A stretch of 64,000 bases of DNA. Origin: an uncultured Prevotellaceae bacterium. GTDB taxonomy: Bacteria; Bacteroidota; Bacteroidia; Bacteroidales; Bacteroidaceae. Where the stretch lies: contig ONFA01000019.1 of the NCBI GenBank assembly GCA_900316975.1, positions 1 through 64,000 on the forward strand. The letters run 5' to 3'. The position numbers and the translations under genes are program-made. The notes under the pieces are model-generated. The model saw nothing but the letters and a program-made list of their open reading frames with translations. It was not told where the DNA came from and did not search any database. How positions within the stretch are numbered: position 1 is the first letter of the stretch; each line of letters starts with the position of its first letter. Shown one piece after another: positions 53,252 to 63,541 of the stretch.

Positions 53252-54787
53252 ATGGCTAAGAAAGCACTTTTGATGATTCTCGACGGATGGGGAATCGGTG
53301 ACAAAGGAAAGGGTGACGTGATTTATCAGACACCTACACCCTACATGGACTATCTGAATGAAAATTATCCTCACTCTCAGTTGCAGGCATCGGGCGAGAA
53401 CGTGGGTCTGCCCGACGGACAGATGGGCAACTCGGAGGTGGGACACCTCAATATCGGTGCTGGACGTATCGTGTATCAGGACTTGGTGAAGATTAACCGC
53501 GCCTGTGCCGATGGCAGCATCTTGGAGAACCCCGAAATCAAGTCTGCCTACAGTTATGCCAAGGAGAACGGCAAGAGCGTTCACCTCATGGGCTTGACTT
53601 CAACAGGCGGTGTTCACTCTTCGTTTGGTCACATTCTGAAACTCATCGACATCGCCAAGGTGTATGGCATCGAGAACTGCTATGTACACTGCTTCATGGA
53701 CGGTCGTGACACCGACCCCAAATCGGGCAAGGGCTTCATCGCAGACTTGCAGAAGCACATTGACGAGGTGGGCGTCGGCGCCATCGCCTCTATCATCGGT
53801 CGTTTCTATGCGATGGATCGCGACAAGCGCTGGGACCGCATCAAGGTGGCTTACGACCAACTCGTGCACGGCAAGGGCCGCGAGGTGGCTGATATGGTCG
53901 AGGGTGTTCAATCTTGTTACGACACTCACACAGAGGAGCACAAGAACACCGACGAGTTTATGGAGCCACTCATCAACTGCAACGTGGATGGGCGCATCAA
54001 GGAAGGTGATGTTGTCATCTTCTTCAACTACCGCAACGACCGTGCCAAGGAATTGACCATCGTATTGACTCAGAAGGACATGGAAGAACAGGGTATGAAG
54101 ACCATCCCCGGCTTGCAGTACTACTGCATGACTCCTTACGACGCTTCCTTCACAGGTGTTCACATCCTCTTCCCCAAGGAGAACGTGGAGAACACGCTGG
54201 GCGAATACATCGCATCGAAGGGTCTGAAGCAGTTGCACACGGCTGAGACTGAGAAGTATGCACACGTGACCTTCTTCTTCAATGGCGGTCGCGAAGAGCC
54301 TTACGAGAACGAGGACAGAATCCTGGTGAACTCGCCTAAGGTGGCCACCTACGACCTGAAGCCTGAGATGTCGGCCTACGAGGTGAAGGACAAACTGGTG
54401 GAGGCCATCAAGACGGACAAGTATGACTGGATTGTGGTGAACTTCGCCAACGGCGACATGGTGGGACACACGGGTGTGTATGAAGCCATCGAGAAGGCTG
54501 TGGTGGCTGTTGACCAGTGTGTGAACGAAGTGGTGGAGACCGCCAAGGCTCACGACTACGAGACCATCATCATTGCCGACCACGGTAATGCCGACAACGC
54601 CCTCAACCCCGACGGCACTCCCAACACGGCACACTCTCTGAACCCCGTTCCGTTCATCTACGTGACGGAGAACAAGAATGCCAAGGTGAAGGACGGTGTA
54701 CTCGCTGACGTCGCTCCCTCCATTCTCCACATCATGGGCTTGGAGCAGCCAAAGGAGATGACTGGCAACTGCCTTATCGAAGACTAA
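53252..54787 (+). CDS. gpmI: 2,3-bisphosphoglycerate-independent phosphoglycerate mutase
   Basis: The 511-aa protein belongs to the alkaline phosphatase superfamily: [10 protein letters not shown] (D11) and [11 protein letters not shown] with the phosphoserine S61, then [25 protein letters not shown] and [10 protein letters not shown] as Mn-binding blocks. It interconverts 3- and 2-phosphoglycerate in glycolysis. Length matches the family. The leader is about 60 nt from the TAACTTTG box. Codon use is GC-richer than the polysaccharide genes, as expected of a highly expressed core gene. Confidence 0.96.
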   Translation: MAKKALLMILDGWGIGDKGKGDVIYQTPTPYMDYLNENYPHSQLQASGENVGLPDGQMGNSEVGHLNIGAGRIVYQDLVKINRACADGSILENPEIKSAYSYAKENGKSVHLMGLTSTGGVHSSFGHILKLIDIAKVYGIENCYVHCFMDGRDTDPKSGKGFIADLQKHIDEVGVGAIASIIGRFYAMDRDKRWDRIKVAYDQLVHGKGREVADMVEGVQSCYDTHTEEHKNTDEFMEPLINCNVDGRIKEGDVVIFFNYRNDRAKELTIVLTQKDMEEQGMKTIPGLQYYCMTPYDASFTGVHILFPKENVENTLGEYIASKGLKQLHTAETEKYAHVTFFFNGGREEPYENEDRILVNSPKVATYDLKPEMSAYEVKDKLVEAIKTDKYDWIVVNFANGDMVGHTGVYEAIEKAVVAVDQCVNEVVETAKAHDYETIIIADHGNADNALNPDGTPNTAHSLNPVPFIYVTENKNAKVKDGVLADVAPSILHIMGLEQPKEMTGNCLIED

Positions 54788-54796
54788 AATATTTAT

Positions 54797-54944
54797 TTAC
54801 GCTTTGTGCCTTTAGAAAAATAAGAAAAAACAAAAGAACAGAAGAAAAAACAATCTCTTTCATATACTGGATAGTGAAGTCTCAAAACTTTTTTATCTTG
54901 TTTTCTTTCGTTTTTTCTTATTTTTCTAAAGGCACAAAGCGTAA
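54797..54944. repeat. AT-rich element with perfect 35-bp terminal inverted repeats
   Basis: Arms 54797-54831 and 54910-54944 are exact reverse complements (TTACGCTTTGTGCC then A/T-rich TTTAGAAAAATAAG...). The 78-bp centre continues the A-rich/T-rich strand bias. A related element lies at 61498-61679. It begins 9 bp after gpmI and may serve as a bidirectional terminator. Confidence 0.92.
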
Positions 54945-54960
54945 CATACCATATTTTCAC

Positions 54961-57510
54961 ATGAAAAAAATCTCTTTTTCCTTATTACTCTTCCTCTGTG
55001 CCATTACACTGAAGGCCCAGTTTTATGGCAAGGTGGTCGATGCCAGCAATGGCGAACCCATCCCCTTTGCCACCGCCAAGTATATCGGCACTTCGGAAGG
55101 ACGTGCTTCTGACATCGACGGCAACTTTGTCCTGCCTATCCTCAACAATTACAACAAGTTTGAGGTGTCTTTCTTGGGCTATAAGCCAGTGACCGTTACG
55201 GTGAACCGTGCCCAATCAGAGATTCACAGCACCATCAAACTCTATCCGGAGGATTTCATGTTGAACGAGGTGGTGGTGAAGAAGTCGAAGATTAAGTACA
55301 GCCGCAAGAACAACCCTGCCGTTGACCTCATGCGCAAGGTGATTGCCAACAAGAAACTGAGCGACATCAAGGAAAAGGATTTCTATCATTTTGACAAGTA
55401 CGAAAAGAAGACGTTCTCCTACAACGATGTGGAGAAGAGCACCCTTGCCGAGGTTTGTCCTGAGACGGGTAAACTGATCATCCCCATCATGGTGGATGAA
55501 ACCGCCTCTGAGGAGAACTACCGCAAGAACCCCAAGACGGTGAAGACTACCATCAACGCCAAGCGCAGCGATGGTTTCCAGTCGATGCTCTCGTCGGGCG
55601 ACATGCTCACCACTTACGTGAAGGACATCTTCACCGATGTGGACATCTACAAGGACAATGTACGTCTGCTCCAGCACCCGTTCATCAGTCCTATCTCCAC
55701 AACGGAGGCAATCGGTTTCTATCATTATTATATACAAGACACCATCATGGTGGAGGATGAACGCTGCATCGACGTGGCTTTCCTGCCGAACAACACGCAG
55801 GACTTCGGTTTCTCCGGTCACCTCTTCATCACCGACGACAACCTGAATCAGGTGAAACGTGCCGTGCTCAACATCCCCAACAACTCTGGTGTGAACTTTG
55901 TCGAGAACCTGCTTGTCATTCAGGACTTCATGACCTTGCCTACCGGCGAACGTGTCATCAAGGTCGATGACATGGTGGTAGAGTTGAGCGGTCTCTATGG
56001 TGCCATCAAGTTCCAGTGCCAACGCTACTCGTCCTACAGCAACTACAACTTCGACCCCATCACCGACAAGAAGGCATTCAAGTCGCCTCAGATTGACCGT
56101 GTGATGGCTGACGCCGAATTCAAGGACTCCACCTATTGGGCAAGCATCCGCCCCATTCCGCTCACCAACACCGAGAGCAACCTCGGCAAGTCAGTCGATA
56201 AGATCAACGAGGACCTCGGCGGTTTCTGGAAGTTCCTCCTCACCGCTGTAGTGGAAAACTCCATTGAGTTGACACCGAAGCCCAACAAGATTGACTTCAT
56301 CCCTCTCAATGCCATTGTTTCCCACAACGATGTGGACGGATGGCGTTATCAGGCATCGTTGCAAACGACAGGTAACCTTTCGCCCCACCTCTTCGTGAGA
56401 GGTTACGGCGCCTATGGAACGAAGGACAAGAAGATGAAGTACAAAGCAGAGGTGGAGTATTCGTTCAACAAAAAGAAGTACATGGCGCACGAGTTCCCAC
56501 GCCGAAGCATCACTGCCTCTTATATGTATGACGACATGTCACCTGTGGACAAGTTCTCAAACACCTCCAAGGACAATGTCTATAGTTCCTTCAAGACCAG
56601 CAAGGTGGACCAGATGATGTATGTGAACGACATGAAACTGAAGTTCAACTACGAAACCAACAACTATATCACTTGGACAGCCACTCTTGACCACTCGAAA
56701 CTCACCCCGACAGGAAAACTCGTCTATCTGCGCAATGGCGATTATAACAATGGGGTCGAAAACCTCATCCCCCACATCAAGACGTCTGATGTGAAGTTCG
56801 GCTTCCGTTATGCGCCACGCGAAACCTTCATCAACAGCAAGCAACAACGTCTGCACATTAACAAGGATGCTCCTATCTTCACGCTCGAACATACCATCGG
56901 CATGGATGGTTTCATGGGAGGACAATACAACTACAACATCACCGAAGCCACCATCTTCAAGAAGTTCTGGTTGCCTGGTGCATGCGGTAGCATCGAGGCA
57001 TACCTGAAAGGTGGTGTACAGTGGAACAAGGTGCCCTTCCCCATGCTCTTCACGCCCCAATCGAACCTCTCCTACTTCGTGCAGTTCGACAGTTGGTCGT
57101 TCAATATGCTCCGCAACATGGAGTTCCTCAATGACCGCTACGTTTCTCTGCTCGTCAACTGGAGTTTCGACGGAAAGATTCTCAACCGCATTCCGCTGTT
57201 GAAGAAGATGAAACTGCGTGAGTATATTGGTTTCAAGATGCTCTTCAGTCATCTGACAGACAAGAACAATCCGTTCATCCGTACCAACGACAACAACCTC
57301 TTCGTGTTCCCGACCCGCGATGGACACCAAACTTCCTTCGTGATGGGCAACAAGCCTTACATGGAACTCTCCGTCGGCATCAGCAACATCTTCAAGGTGC
57401 TCACCGTGCAATATGTGCGCCGTCTGAACTACAACGACATGCCCGACATCTACGGTGGAGACAAGTTGAAAAAGAACGGCATCCGCTTTGCTGTCGATTT
57501 CAAGTTCTAA
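54961..57510 (+). CDS. DUF5686 outer-membrane protein with carboxypeptidase-like regulatory domain
   Basis: The 849-aa protein has a signal peptide (ALTLKAQ-type end near residue 20), then an 80-residue carboxypeptidase D regulatory-like domain (FYGKVVDASNGEPIPFATAK, SFLGYKPVTVTV). A long region follows with DLMRKVIANKK, and from about 480 a C-terminal beta-barrel ends in GIRFAVDFKF, a C-terminal phenylalanine as in outer-membrane barrels. It fits the DUF5686 family, whose role is unknown. I start it at 54961, where the signal peptide begins; the frame to 54874 runs through the inverted-repeat element. Confidence 0.85.
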   Translation: MKKISFSLLLFLCAITLKAQFYGKVVDASNGEPIPFATAKYIGTSEGRASDIDGNFVLPILNNYNKFEVSFLGYKPVTVTVNRAQSEIHSTIKLYPEDFMLNEVVVKKSKIKYSRKNNPAVDLMRKVIANKKLSDIKEKDFYHFDKYEKKTFSYNDVEKSTLAEVCPETGKLIIPIMVDETASEENYRKNPKTVKTTINAKRSDGFQSMLSSGDMLTTYVKDIFTDVDIYKDNVRLLQHPFISPISTTEAIGFYHYYIQDTIMVEDERCIDVAFLPNNTQDFGFSGHLFITDDNLNQVKRAVLNIPNNSGVNFVENLLVIQDFMTLPTGERVIKVDDMVVELSGLYGAIKFQCQRYSSYSNYNFDPITDKKAFKSPQIDRVMADAEFKDSTYWASIRPIPLTNTESNLGKSVDKINEDLGGFWKFLLTAVVENSIELTPKPNKIDFIPLNAIVSHNDVDGWRYQASLQTTGNLSPHLFVRGYGAYGTKDKKMKYKAEVEYSFNKKKYMAHEFPRRSITASYMYDDMSPVDKFSNTSKDNVYSSFKTSKVDQMMYVNDMKLKFNYETNNYITWTATLDHSKLTPTGKLVYLRNGDYNNGVENLIPHIKTSDVKFGFRYAPRETFINSKQQRLHINKDAPIFTLEHTIGMDGFMGGQYNYNITEATIFKKFWLPGACGSIEAYLKGGVQWNKVPFPMLFTPQSNLSYFVQFDSWSFNMLRNMEFLNDRYVSLLVNWSFDGKILNRIPLLKKMKLREYIGFKMLFSHLTDKNNPFIRTNDNNLFVFPTRDGHQTSFVMGNKPYMELSVGISNIFKVLTVQYVRRLNYNDMPDIYGGDKLKKNGIRFAVDFKF

Positions 57511-57854
57511 AAGACACAAATTCGTCTCTGAGAGAACAAAACACCCCCTGCGGGATAACATACGCGGAAGGACGGCATCCGTCCTTCCGCTTTTTTGAAG
57601 TTTTTGTTTCAATTTCTAAAACATATGTTACATGAGTTATAGTTTTTTAACAGAAATTTCCCGAACTTTGCCTCGATAAATCATCTAAAACGAACGACCA
57701 ACCTAACGGCTCCCCGTCTAAGAACGAAGCAAGCCACCCCCGACAGTGAGGAAAGAAAGGCAAGCCGACCTCAAAAGGCGAGCACACTGGAAAGAAGTTT
57801 TCACCAAAACCAATTTAATATTATCAACTTTTTTACTAATTAAAACTATTTGTT
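57511..57854. other. Terminator and leader region before a secreted-protein gene
   Basis: After the terminator, GAACTTTG at about 57662-57669 is one base off the -7 consensus and could start a leader of about 180 nt. The leader is purine-rich with no strong hairpin. No gene is seen. Confidence 0.5.
57564..57596 (+). terminator. Strong intrinsic terminator after the DUF5686 gene
   Basis: GCGGAAGGACG (57564-57574) pairs perfectly with 57580-57590, followed by TTTTTT. Confidence 0.92.
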
Positions 57855-60800
57855 ATGAGAAAAATCTACACTTTGCTGTTAGCATTGGTGGCCTCTATGA
57901 CTGCCTTTGCACAGAATCCCGACCCATCAAAATGGCAGAAGGGACAAAATGTGATTGCTGATCTCGGCATGGGCGACGTGAATCCAACTGAAGCCTGGAC
58001 TACGAAGAGCAATGGCGGCACAGCAGGTCAAGAGGGCAACTATGGTCAGTACTGGAAAGGTGTAGGCCAGAAGTTCTTCTTTGATTACATCGACCAAAAC
58101 GATGCTATGTACGGTGACCACGAAAAGGGTAACACCTGTATGGGCTACTATGGTGACGGTCGCGTAAGTGGCGAAAACCCAGATGTTTATCAGGTTGTCA
58201 AGTTCCCAGCAGGTTACTACACCATCAGAGTGCAGGCTTGCTACCGTGACGCCAGCGGTCAGCAGACAACTGACTGTTTCAATGCTTGGAAGAAAGGCCA
58301 AAGCAAGAAGAACGCATGGGCATACGTGGAAACTTATGCTGACGAAGCATCTGCAACAGAAGGTGCAGAACCTGTGAGAAGTTTCACAAAGGCTATCCGT
58401 CACATCTTCGACGTTAAATGTGCAGAAAGCCTCTGCTCATGGACTCCTAATGGTGACGACTGGAGAAACGACGGTAGTTTCGTCATGGTTGAAAAGGAAG
58501 TCAACGCCAGAGGCAAGGAAGTAGATGTTGAAAAGACTTACTACTATCCAAGAAGTATCATCGGTGCAAGTTACTACTTCCAGAAGGATTACTATTGGAA
58601 CGAGTTCAAGATTTTGTTGGACAAAGACACCTATGTACGTATTGGTTACCGCAAGACTGACTACGTGACAGAAGACTGGCTGGCATTGAGCGAGTGGCAG
58701 GTCATCTTCAATGATGCCTACACAGAGGAAGCCCAGGTGGATTTTGCTGCAACAGAGTATGAGACTGAAACTGCTGAACTTGAGCAGTGGGAACAGAAGT
58801 TCTCAACTTCCACATTCGATGGTTTCGACAAATCATTCACCACAGCCATCTCTGACAAGATTAACGATGACAAGATGACTGCTGAAATGACTTACTCGCA
58901 GGTAGAAGGTCAGGAACTGTTGGATTTCATCAAGGATCTCAAGCAGAAGAATCTTGATTACGAAGAACTTTACCAATATTTGGGTCACCTCTCATTCGTG
59001 TTGGCTAAGTCCAAGACTTTGATGGAAAACACCGACTATCCTGGTAAGGCAGCATTCCAGAGTGCTTACAACGATATTCTTAGCAAGATCAACGGCTGTT
59101 CAACTGCTGACTTTGAAGAGACCACCCCATACGATTTCTGTATGAAGTACTTCAACGAATTGGCTGATGCCCGTGGCGACTACCTCGACACTCAGGAGGC
59201 AGACGAGAACGGTGCAAAGGACTTCTCTGCTGTGATCAACCACCCATGGTTCGTAAACGACCAGTATGAGCCAACTCAGAACGAAGATGGCGAATGGACT
59301 ATCAAGGAAGAGACTTGGCAGAATGCAGTAGGTGGCGGTGATGCCAACTATAGTGACAGGCTCAAATACACAGAAAACGATGAAGAAAAGACTCGTACAG
59401 ACATCGCTTCAGACGTGAGCATCGTGCTGAACGACGAGAACGTGAAGAACCAGTGGTTCCAGCGCATCCGCTATGAAGGCAAGACCAACGGCCTTTATAT
59501 GTACTATGACGACAGAGGTCTCATCGGTGCAGCCGACACATGGCACGCAGGTAAGTTCACCAGCGGTTCTATGGACGTTTGCCAGAACATTGTAGGTCTG
59601 CCTTCTGGTTACTACAGCCTGAAAGCCCTCGTTCGTGGTTGGGGCGAAGGCAACGGAAACTTCCACAACATCTTCATGGAGAACACTGACGGTGACGTGA
59701 TGAAGTCTCCTATGGCATCTGCTGAAGACTCTGGTTGGCAGGAAGTGACAACCGGTATCATCCACGTATCTGACAGACAACTCCTCATCGGTGGTCAGTC
59801 TGACTATCAGGCACACTACACAGGCTTCCGCCTCCTCTTCTACGGTGAAGAACCTCCAGTAGAGAACCTTCTCAAGCAGGAAATTGCTGAGGTGAAGACA
59901 GCAGCAGAAGCACTCAACTTCGAGGGTGACAAGACGACTGTAAACGCACTGATTGACAAGTGCAAGGAGCCATTCACCATCGAGAACTTCGAAGAGTACA
60001 GAGGCTATCTGGACGAAGCACGCAAGTACACTAACGCAGCCGTTAAGGAGTACAACAACCTCAAGGCAATTGATACTTACACAACTATCGCAAATTCCTA
60101 TCAGGCACCTGGTATTGCTGAAATCATCGCACCTGCTCAGGAGGCTGTCATCAGTCTCGGTGAAGGCGCAAATGACACTTACAAGGACATCGATCCTGCC
60201 AACAAACTTGCAGACAAGTACAATGACTATATTAAGGTATATGTAGAGGCTGGCTCATTCAACGACGCATCTATCAATGCAACACTTGCAGAGCAGAAGA
60301 CAGCACTTGCAGCAGGCGTTTCAACGATTGAAACACTCGAAAAGTACATGGCAAGCCTCAATACACCTATGAACATTGACAGGATGAAGAATCTCGGTGC
60401 AGAGAACGCGACCGAAGCAGCCCCTGTTGACATCACATCTATGCTCGTCAATCCAAACTTTGACATGCATCAGGTAGATGGAAATTGGGTAGAGATTCTC
60501 AAGGTAGATGGCGAAACTTGGGAAAGAGGTTACGCTGACGGTTGGCAAGGTCTTGGCATCAACACGTATGACCAGACTATGCAACTCTCTCGCGGACACT
60601 GCGAACTCTGGAACTCTGGCACAGGTGAGTTCTATCAGGAACTCGTTGGTCTGCCAGCAGGTAAATATCGAATCAGCTGTTTGGCAGTTTACCGCGATGC
60701 TGACATCACAGAGGAATCTGTGGCTGCATTCGAAGCAGACGGCGAGAGCCACAATGCTGAAATCTACGCTAAGACTCAGTCAAGCGAGGCATCTGAATAC

Positions 60801-61367
60801 GTCAAGGCACAGGCAAGCCTCAAGGGTTCTGCTGACAGCTTCACTGAAGTAGTAAGAGGTTATGAGATTGACGAAGAGACCAATAAGCCTTATGTAACCA
60901 ACGTCACAGTGCTTGGTGATGAGGAAAATACTGAAAAGTATGGTCAGCTGGTTACTGATTTGGAAGGCTGGACTCACGTTGCAGCAGATGCAGAGGACAG
61001 AAGCCCATTCGATAAGATTATCAATGGCAGTTACTATCCAAACTCTTTGTACGGTATCTACCAGTGGTTCGTGAAGTCTCCTGAGAAGGTAACCAACACT
61101 GTAACCATCGAAGTGAAGAACGGTGAGACGCTCAGACTTGGTCTCCGCAAGCCATCTTCTGTTACGAATGACTGCCTTACTTTCGACGACTTCAAACTCG
61201 AGTATCTCACTGGTGACACCTTCAAGAATGTTGCAACAGGCATCGAAGAAGTGGGTGCAGAGAAGGCAGCTCAGAGCGTTCTTTACAACACTGCAGGTCA
61301 GGTTGTTGACAGCTCATACAAGGGCATCGTCATCACCAGCGACGGCAAGAAGTTCATCCAGAAGTAA
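57855..61367 (+). CDS. Very large secreted multidomain protein with short sorting-type tail
   Basis: The 1170-aa protein has a signal peptide (about residues 1-19, ending TAFAQ). A first beta-sandwich (VVKFPAGYYTIRVQACYRDASG, about 115-136) is followed by helical spacers, a second module (IVGLPSGYYSLKALVRGWGE near 585), more helices, and a third (LVGLPAGKYRISCLAVYRD near 930). The tail (ATGIEEVGAEKAAQSVLYN, then GQVVDSSYKGIVI) is like a shortened sorting domain. The modules are alike to those in 33072-36221 and 36628-40803, so these three form one paralogous group. A perfect terminator follows 26 bp downstream. Confidence 0.7.
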   Translation: MRKIYTLLLALVASMTAFAQNPDPSKWQKGQNVIADLGMGDVNPTEAWTTKSNGGTAGQEGNYGQYWKGVGQKFFFDYIDQNDAMYGDHEKGNTCMGYYGDGRVSGENPDVYQVVKFPAGYYTIRVQACYRDASGQQTTDCFNAWKKGQSKKNAWAYVETYADEASATEGAEPVRSFTKAIRHIFDVKCAESLCSWTPNGDDWRNDGSFVMVEKEVNARGKEVDVEKTYYYPRSIIGASYYFQKDYYWNEFKILLDKDTYVRIGYRKTDYVTEDWLALSEWQVIFNDAYTEEAQVDFAATEYETETAELEQWEQKFSTSTFDGFDKSFTTAISDKINDDKMTAEMTYSQVEGQELLDFIKDLKQKNLDYEELYQYLGHLSFVLAKSKTLMENTDYPGKAAFQSAYNDILSKINGCSTADFEETTPYDFCMKYFNELADARGDYLDTQEADENGAKDFSAVINHPWFVNDQYEPTQNEDGEWTIKEETWQNAVGGGDANYSDRLKYTENDEEKTRTDIASDVSIVLNDENVKNQWFQRIRYEGKTNGLYMYYDDRGLIGAADTWHAGKFTSGSMDVCQNIVGLPSGYYSLKALVRGWGEGNGNFHNIFMENTDGDVMKSPMASAEDSGWQEVTTGIIHVSDRQLLIGGQSDYQAHYTGFRLLFYGEEPPVENLLKQEIAEVKTAAEALNFEGDKTTVNALIDKCKEPFTIENFEEYRGYLDEARKYTNAAVKEYNNLKAIDTYTTIANSYQAPGIAEIIAPAQEAVISLGEGANDTYKDIDPANKLADKYNDYIKVYVEAGSFNDASINATLAEQKTALAAGVSTIETLEKYMASLNTPMNIDRMKNLGAENATEAAPVDITSMLVNPNFDMHQVDGNWVEILKVDGETWERGYADGWQGLGINTYDQTMQLSRGHCELWNSGTGEFYQELVGLPAGKYRISCLAVYRDADITEESVAAFEADGESHNAEIYAKTQSSEASEYVKAQASLKGSADSFTEVVRGYEIDEETNKPYVTNVTVLGDEENTEKYGQLVTDLEGWTHVAADAEDRSPFDKIINGSYYPNSLYGIYQWFVKSPEKVTNTVTIEVKNGETLRLGLRKPSSVTNDCLTFDDFKLEYLTGDTFKNVATGIEEVGAEKAAQSVLYNTAGQVVDSSYKGIVITSDGKKFIQK

Positions 61368-61392
61368 AATAATTCCAACGATAATTCCAATT

Positions 61393-61426
61393 GAGGGGTG
61401 CGGTTCCGACCGCACCCCTCTTTTTT
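61393..61426 (+). terminator. Strong intrinsic terminator
   Basis: GAGGGGTGCGGT (61393-61404) pairs perfectly over 12 bp with 61409-61420, a TCCG loop between, followed by TTTTTT. Confidence 0.95.
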
Positions 61427-61497
61427 ATTCTTAAACCCAAATCAATCATTGGATTGTCTCACAAATGATTCAATGAAAAATTCGCATTATATACGTC

Positions 61498-61679
61498 AGT
61501 TCGGTGTAAGAGCATTCACGGTTCGGAAATCTTTTTACCGCTTTGCGGGCTTCAGAAAAACAAGAAAAATTAAGAAAATACAAGAAAAAAAGCACTCCAC
61601 ATTCTCTATTTTTTCTTATTTTCTTTTGTTTTTTCTTATTTTTCTAAAGCCGCCGAAGGCGTAATTCTTACACCGAACT
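61498..61679. repeat. AT-rich palindromic element, second family member
   Basis: Ends are exact 14-bp inverted repeats, AGTTCGGTGTAAGA (61498-61511) and its complement (61666-61679). Inside, imperfect arms carry the CTTTGCGGGCTTCAGAAAAACAAG / CTTATTTTTCTAAAGCCG type sequence also found in 54797-54944. Confidence 0.85.
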
Positions 61680-61789
61680 CACGTTAAAACTCTTAGAAAA
61701 AAGTGGTGAAAAAGTCTCCTTCCCTCAAAAATGTTACATAAGAGCAAACACTTGTTTCGTTTATGTAACATCGTTTCATAAACTTGCCG

Positions 61790-61797
61790 TAACTTTG
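61790..61797 (+). promoter_or_regulatory. -7 box of the 61869-63479 gene
   Basis: TAACTTTG matches the TAnnTTTG consensus; the -33 region is T-rich but has no exact TTTG. Confidence 0.65.
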
Positions 61798-61868
61798 CAG
61801 CACGAAAACATAACAAAAACAGTGAAAATAACTCATTATTATTATTTATTAACTAAATCTTTTCTAAA

Positions 61869-63479
61869 ATGAAAAAATTATTACTTTTAGGAATTATGCT
61901 CCTTGGAATGGGGGGGGTAAAAGCTCAAGAAACTGAAATAGAATATCTACCAGGAGACCCAATCTCTTTAGAGTCTATCGTTAGCGAAAGTACATTAGTA
62001 TCTATTGCTACCACAGATATGGCTATCTTATATGGAAATAATAAAGACAACCAAATTTACTGTGGCGCTATCAATAATGCTATATCAGAAGCTGGCACAT
62101 CTGGCAGCTACCGCTTCAAGATAACAGAAGCCACAGACGATGGTCTTGTGAAGCCAACTGGCGTGACAACCCTTTACCGTTTTCAAGCTTTCAAGAACGA
62201 TGGGACATCTATTTACACAGGTCCTTGGTATGGAGGGAATTGCTACTTAAATGACATTGGCTGGACTCGCAATGTCGTGCCCCTTGGCGATGAGGGCGAA
62301 GATGGATGCTTTTTCGGCATAGCCCCTATAGCAGAAAAAGAGAACACATACAAAATAACATCTTATAAAAAAGATGGTACTATTGTAGCTGAAAATATTT
62401 ATGGTAAAAACGAATGGGTTTTCTATGTTGTACAAGAACAATCTGTTCCTATAAAACGAGTTGTTGAGGCCAATGACGAAATTTTCGCCATGAGCAAATT
62501 TTCAGAAGGCAAATGGACTTTGGCTCCGACCAGTTTATATGATTGGAATTATCTTGTTATTGGAACAGAAAACACTGCCGCAAATGGTAGCCATGAGATA
62601 AAAATAACAGATAACAATGGTAAAACAATTGGCGGAAATGCTTACAATGGCCAAGCAGCCGGTACAGGAGCAGGAATGTGGCTTGACTATTGGAATAGCC
62701 AGAACATCATTGCTATTGACTTGAACCAATTACGTATTGCTAACGGATTAGACATTTTCAATATTGTTTCATTAGAGATTACAGGAGACATAAAACCTTC
62801 TGTTGTATACCTGACCGATTACGCTAATCCCAAATTGACCAATCGTGGACGTTGGGATTTGTATACAACCGGCGATGTCGTTCGCGAATACACAGAAACT
62901 GGAAAGTTCGGAACCATTTGTCTGCCATACAAAGCATCCTATGCTGGTGCTGAAATCTATAGTATCTCCGGAAAGGATGCAAGCGGTATCAGTTTGAGCA
63001 AAGTAACTGGTCTGCTTGAAGCAGGAAAGCCTTACTTCTATATGGCTTCAGACGTTAATGGACAGAATAATGAAGGAAATGTTCGCAATGTACACTTCTT
63101 CCGTGCAGATTTTGACACATACGATGTAGCTAAACCTATTGAGAACAACGGTCTGATTGGCACATTCGAAGCTACTACTGCTCCTCAAGGCGCCAACTAC
63201 TATGTGCTGAGCAACAACAAACTGTACTACACAACCGATGCCACAGTGAATGTAGGTGCCAACAAGGCATACATTGACAAGACAAAGATTGTGAACAAGG
63301 GTGGTGGTGAAGCCAAGGCCTTTATTGACTTCGATGAACCTGAAGCCACAGGTATTAATGCAGTTGCTACTGCCGAGACGCTGAAGGGTGGCAAGTTCTA
63401 TGACCTTTCTGGCCGTGAGGTAGCCAACCCAACCCGTGGTCTTTACATCGTGAACGGAAAGAAAGTGCTGATCAAATAA
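61869..63479 (+). CDS. Secreted protein with short sorting-type tail
   Basis: The 536-aa protein has a signal peptide (residues 1-19, ending GVKAQ). A large domain of unknown family follows, with two glycine/asparagine-rich beta regions. A middle motif (GKFGTICLPYKASYAGAEIY, near 345-364) is common in Prevotella surface proteins. The tail GGKFYDLSGREVANPTRGLYIVNGKKVLIK-type segment resembles a shortened type A sorting domain. It shares a transcript with the 55-aa gene 62 bp downstream. The first half is AT-richer than the second. Confidence 0.7.
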   Translation: MKKLLLLGIMLLGMGGVKAQETEIEYLPGDPISLESIVSESTLVSIATTDMAILYGNNKDNQIYCGAINNAISEAGTSGSYRFKITEATDDGLVKPTGVTTLYRFQAFKNDGTSIYTGPWYGGNCYLNDIGWTRNVVPLGDEGEDGCFFGIAPIAEKENTYKITSYKKDGTIVAENIYGKNEWVFYVVQEQSVPIKRVVEANDEIFAMSKFSEGKWTLAPTSLYDWNYLVIGTENTAANGSHEIKITDNNGKTIGGNAYNGQAAGTGAGMWLDYWNSQNIIAIDLNQLRIANGLDIFNIVSLEITGDIKPSVVYLTDYANPKLTNRGRWDLYTTGDVVREYTETGKFGTICLPYKASYAGAEIYSISGKDASGISLSKVTGLLEAGKPYFYMASDVNGQNNEGNVRNVHFFRADFDTYDVAKPIENNGLIGTFEATTAPQGANYYVLSNNKLYYTTDATVNVGANKAYIDKTKIVNKGGGEAKAFIDFDEPEATGINAVATAETLKGGKFYDLSGREVANPTRGLYIVNGKKVLIK

Positions 63480-63541
63480 TCATGCATTCGATAGTGAAAT
63501 GAACATTCATCATTAAATATCATATAAATAAAGAGATAACA

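Larger units (their letters stand above)
61368..61868. other. Intergenic region with terminator, inverted-repeat element and promoter
   Basis: The 501 bp hold the terminator (61393-61426), a palindromic AT-rich element (61498-61679) and a TAACTTTG box (61790-61797). From the box to the next ATG is a leader of about 65 nt. No gene is seen. Confidence 0.75.

Noticed and set aside
53600..54730. A 376-codon frame antisense to gpmI.
   Set aside because: It is a mirror of a GC-rich, highly biased coding sequence; no ribosome site, promoter or family pattern is seen.
56557..57612. A 351-codon - strand frame opposite the DUF5686 gene.
   Set aside because: It is antisense to a barrel-coding region and its product shows no family features.
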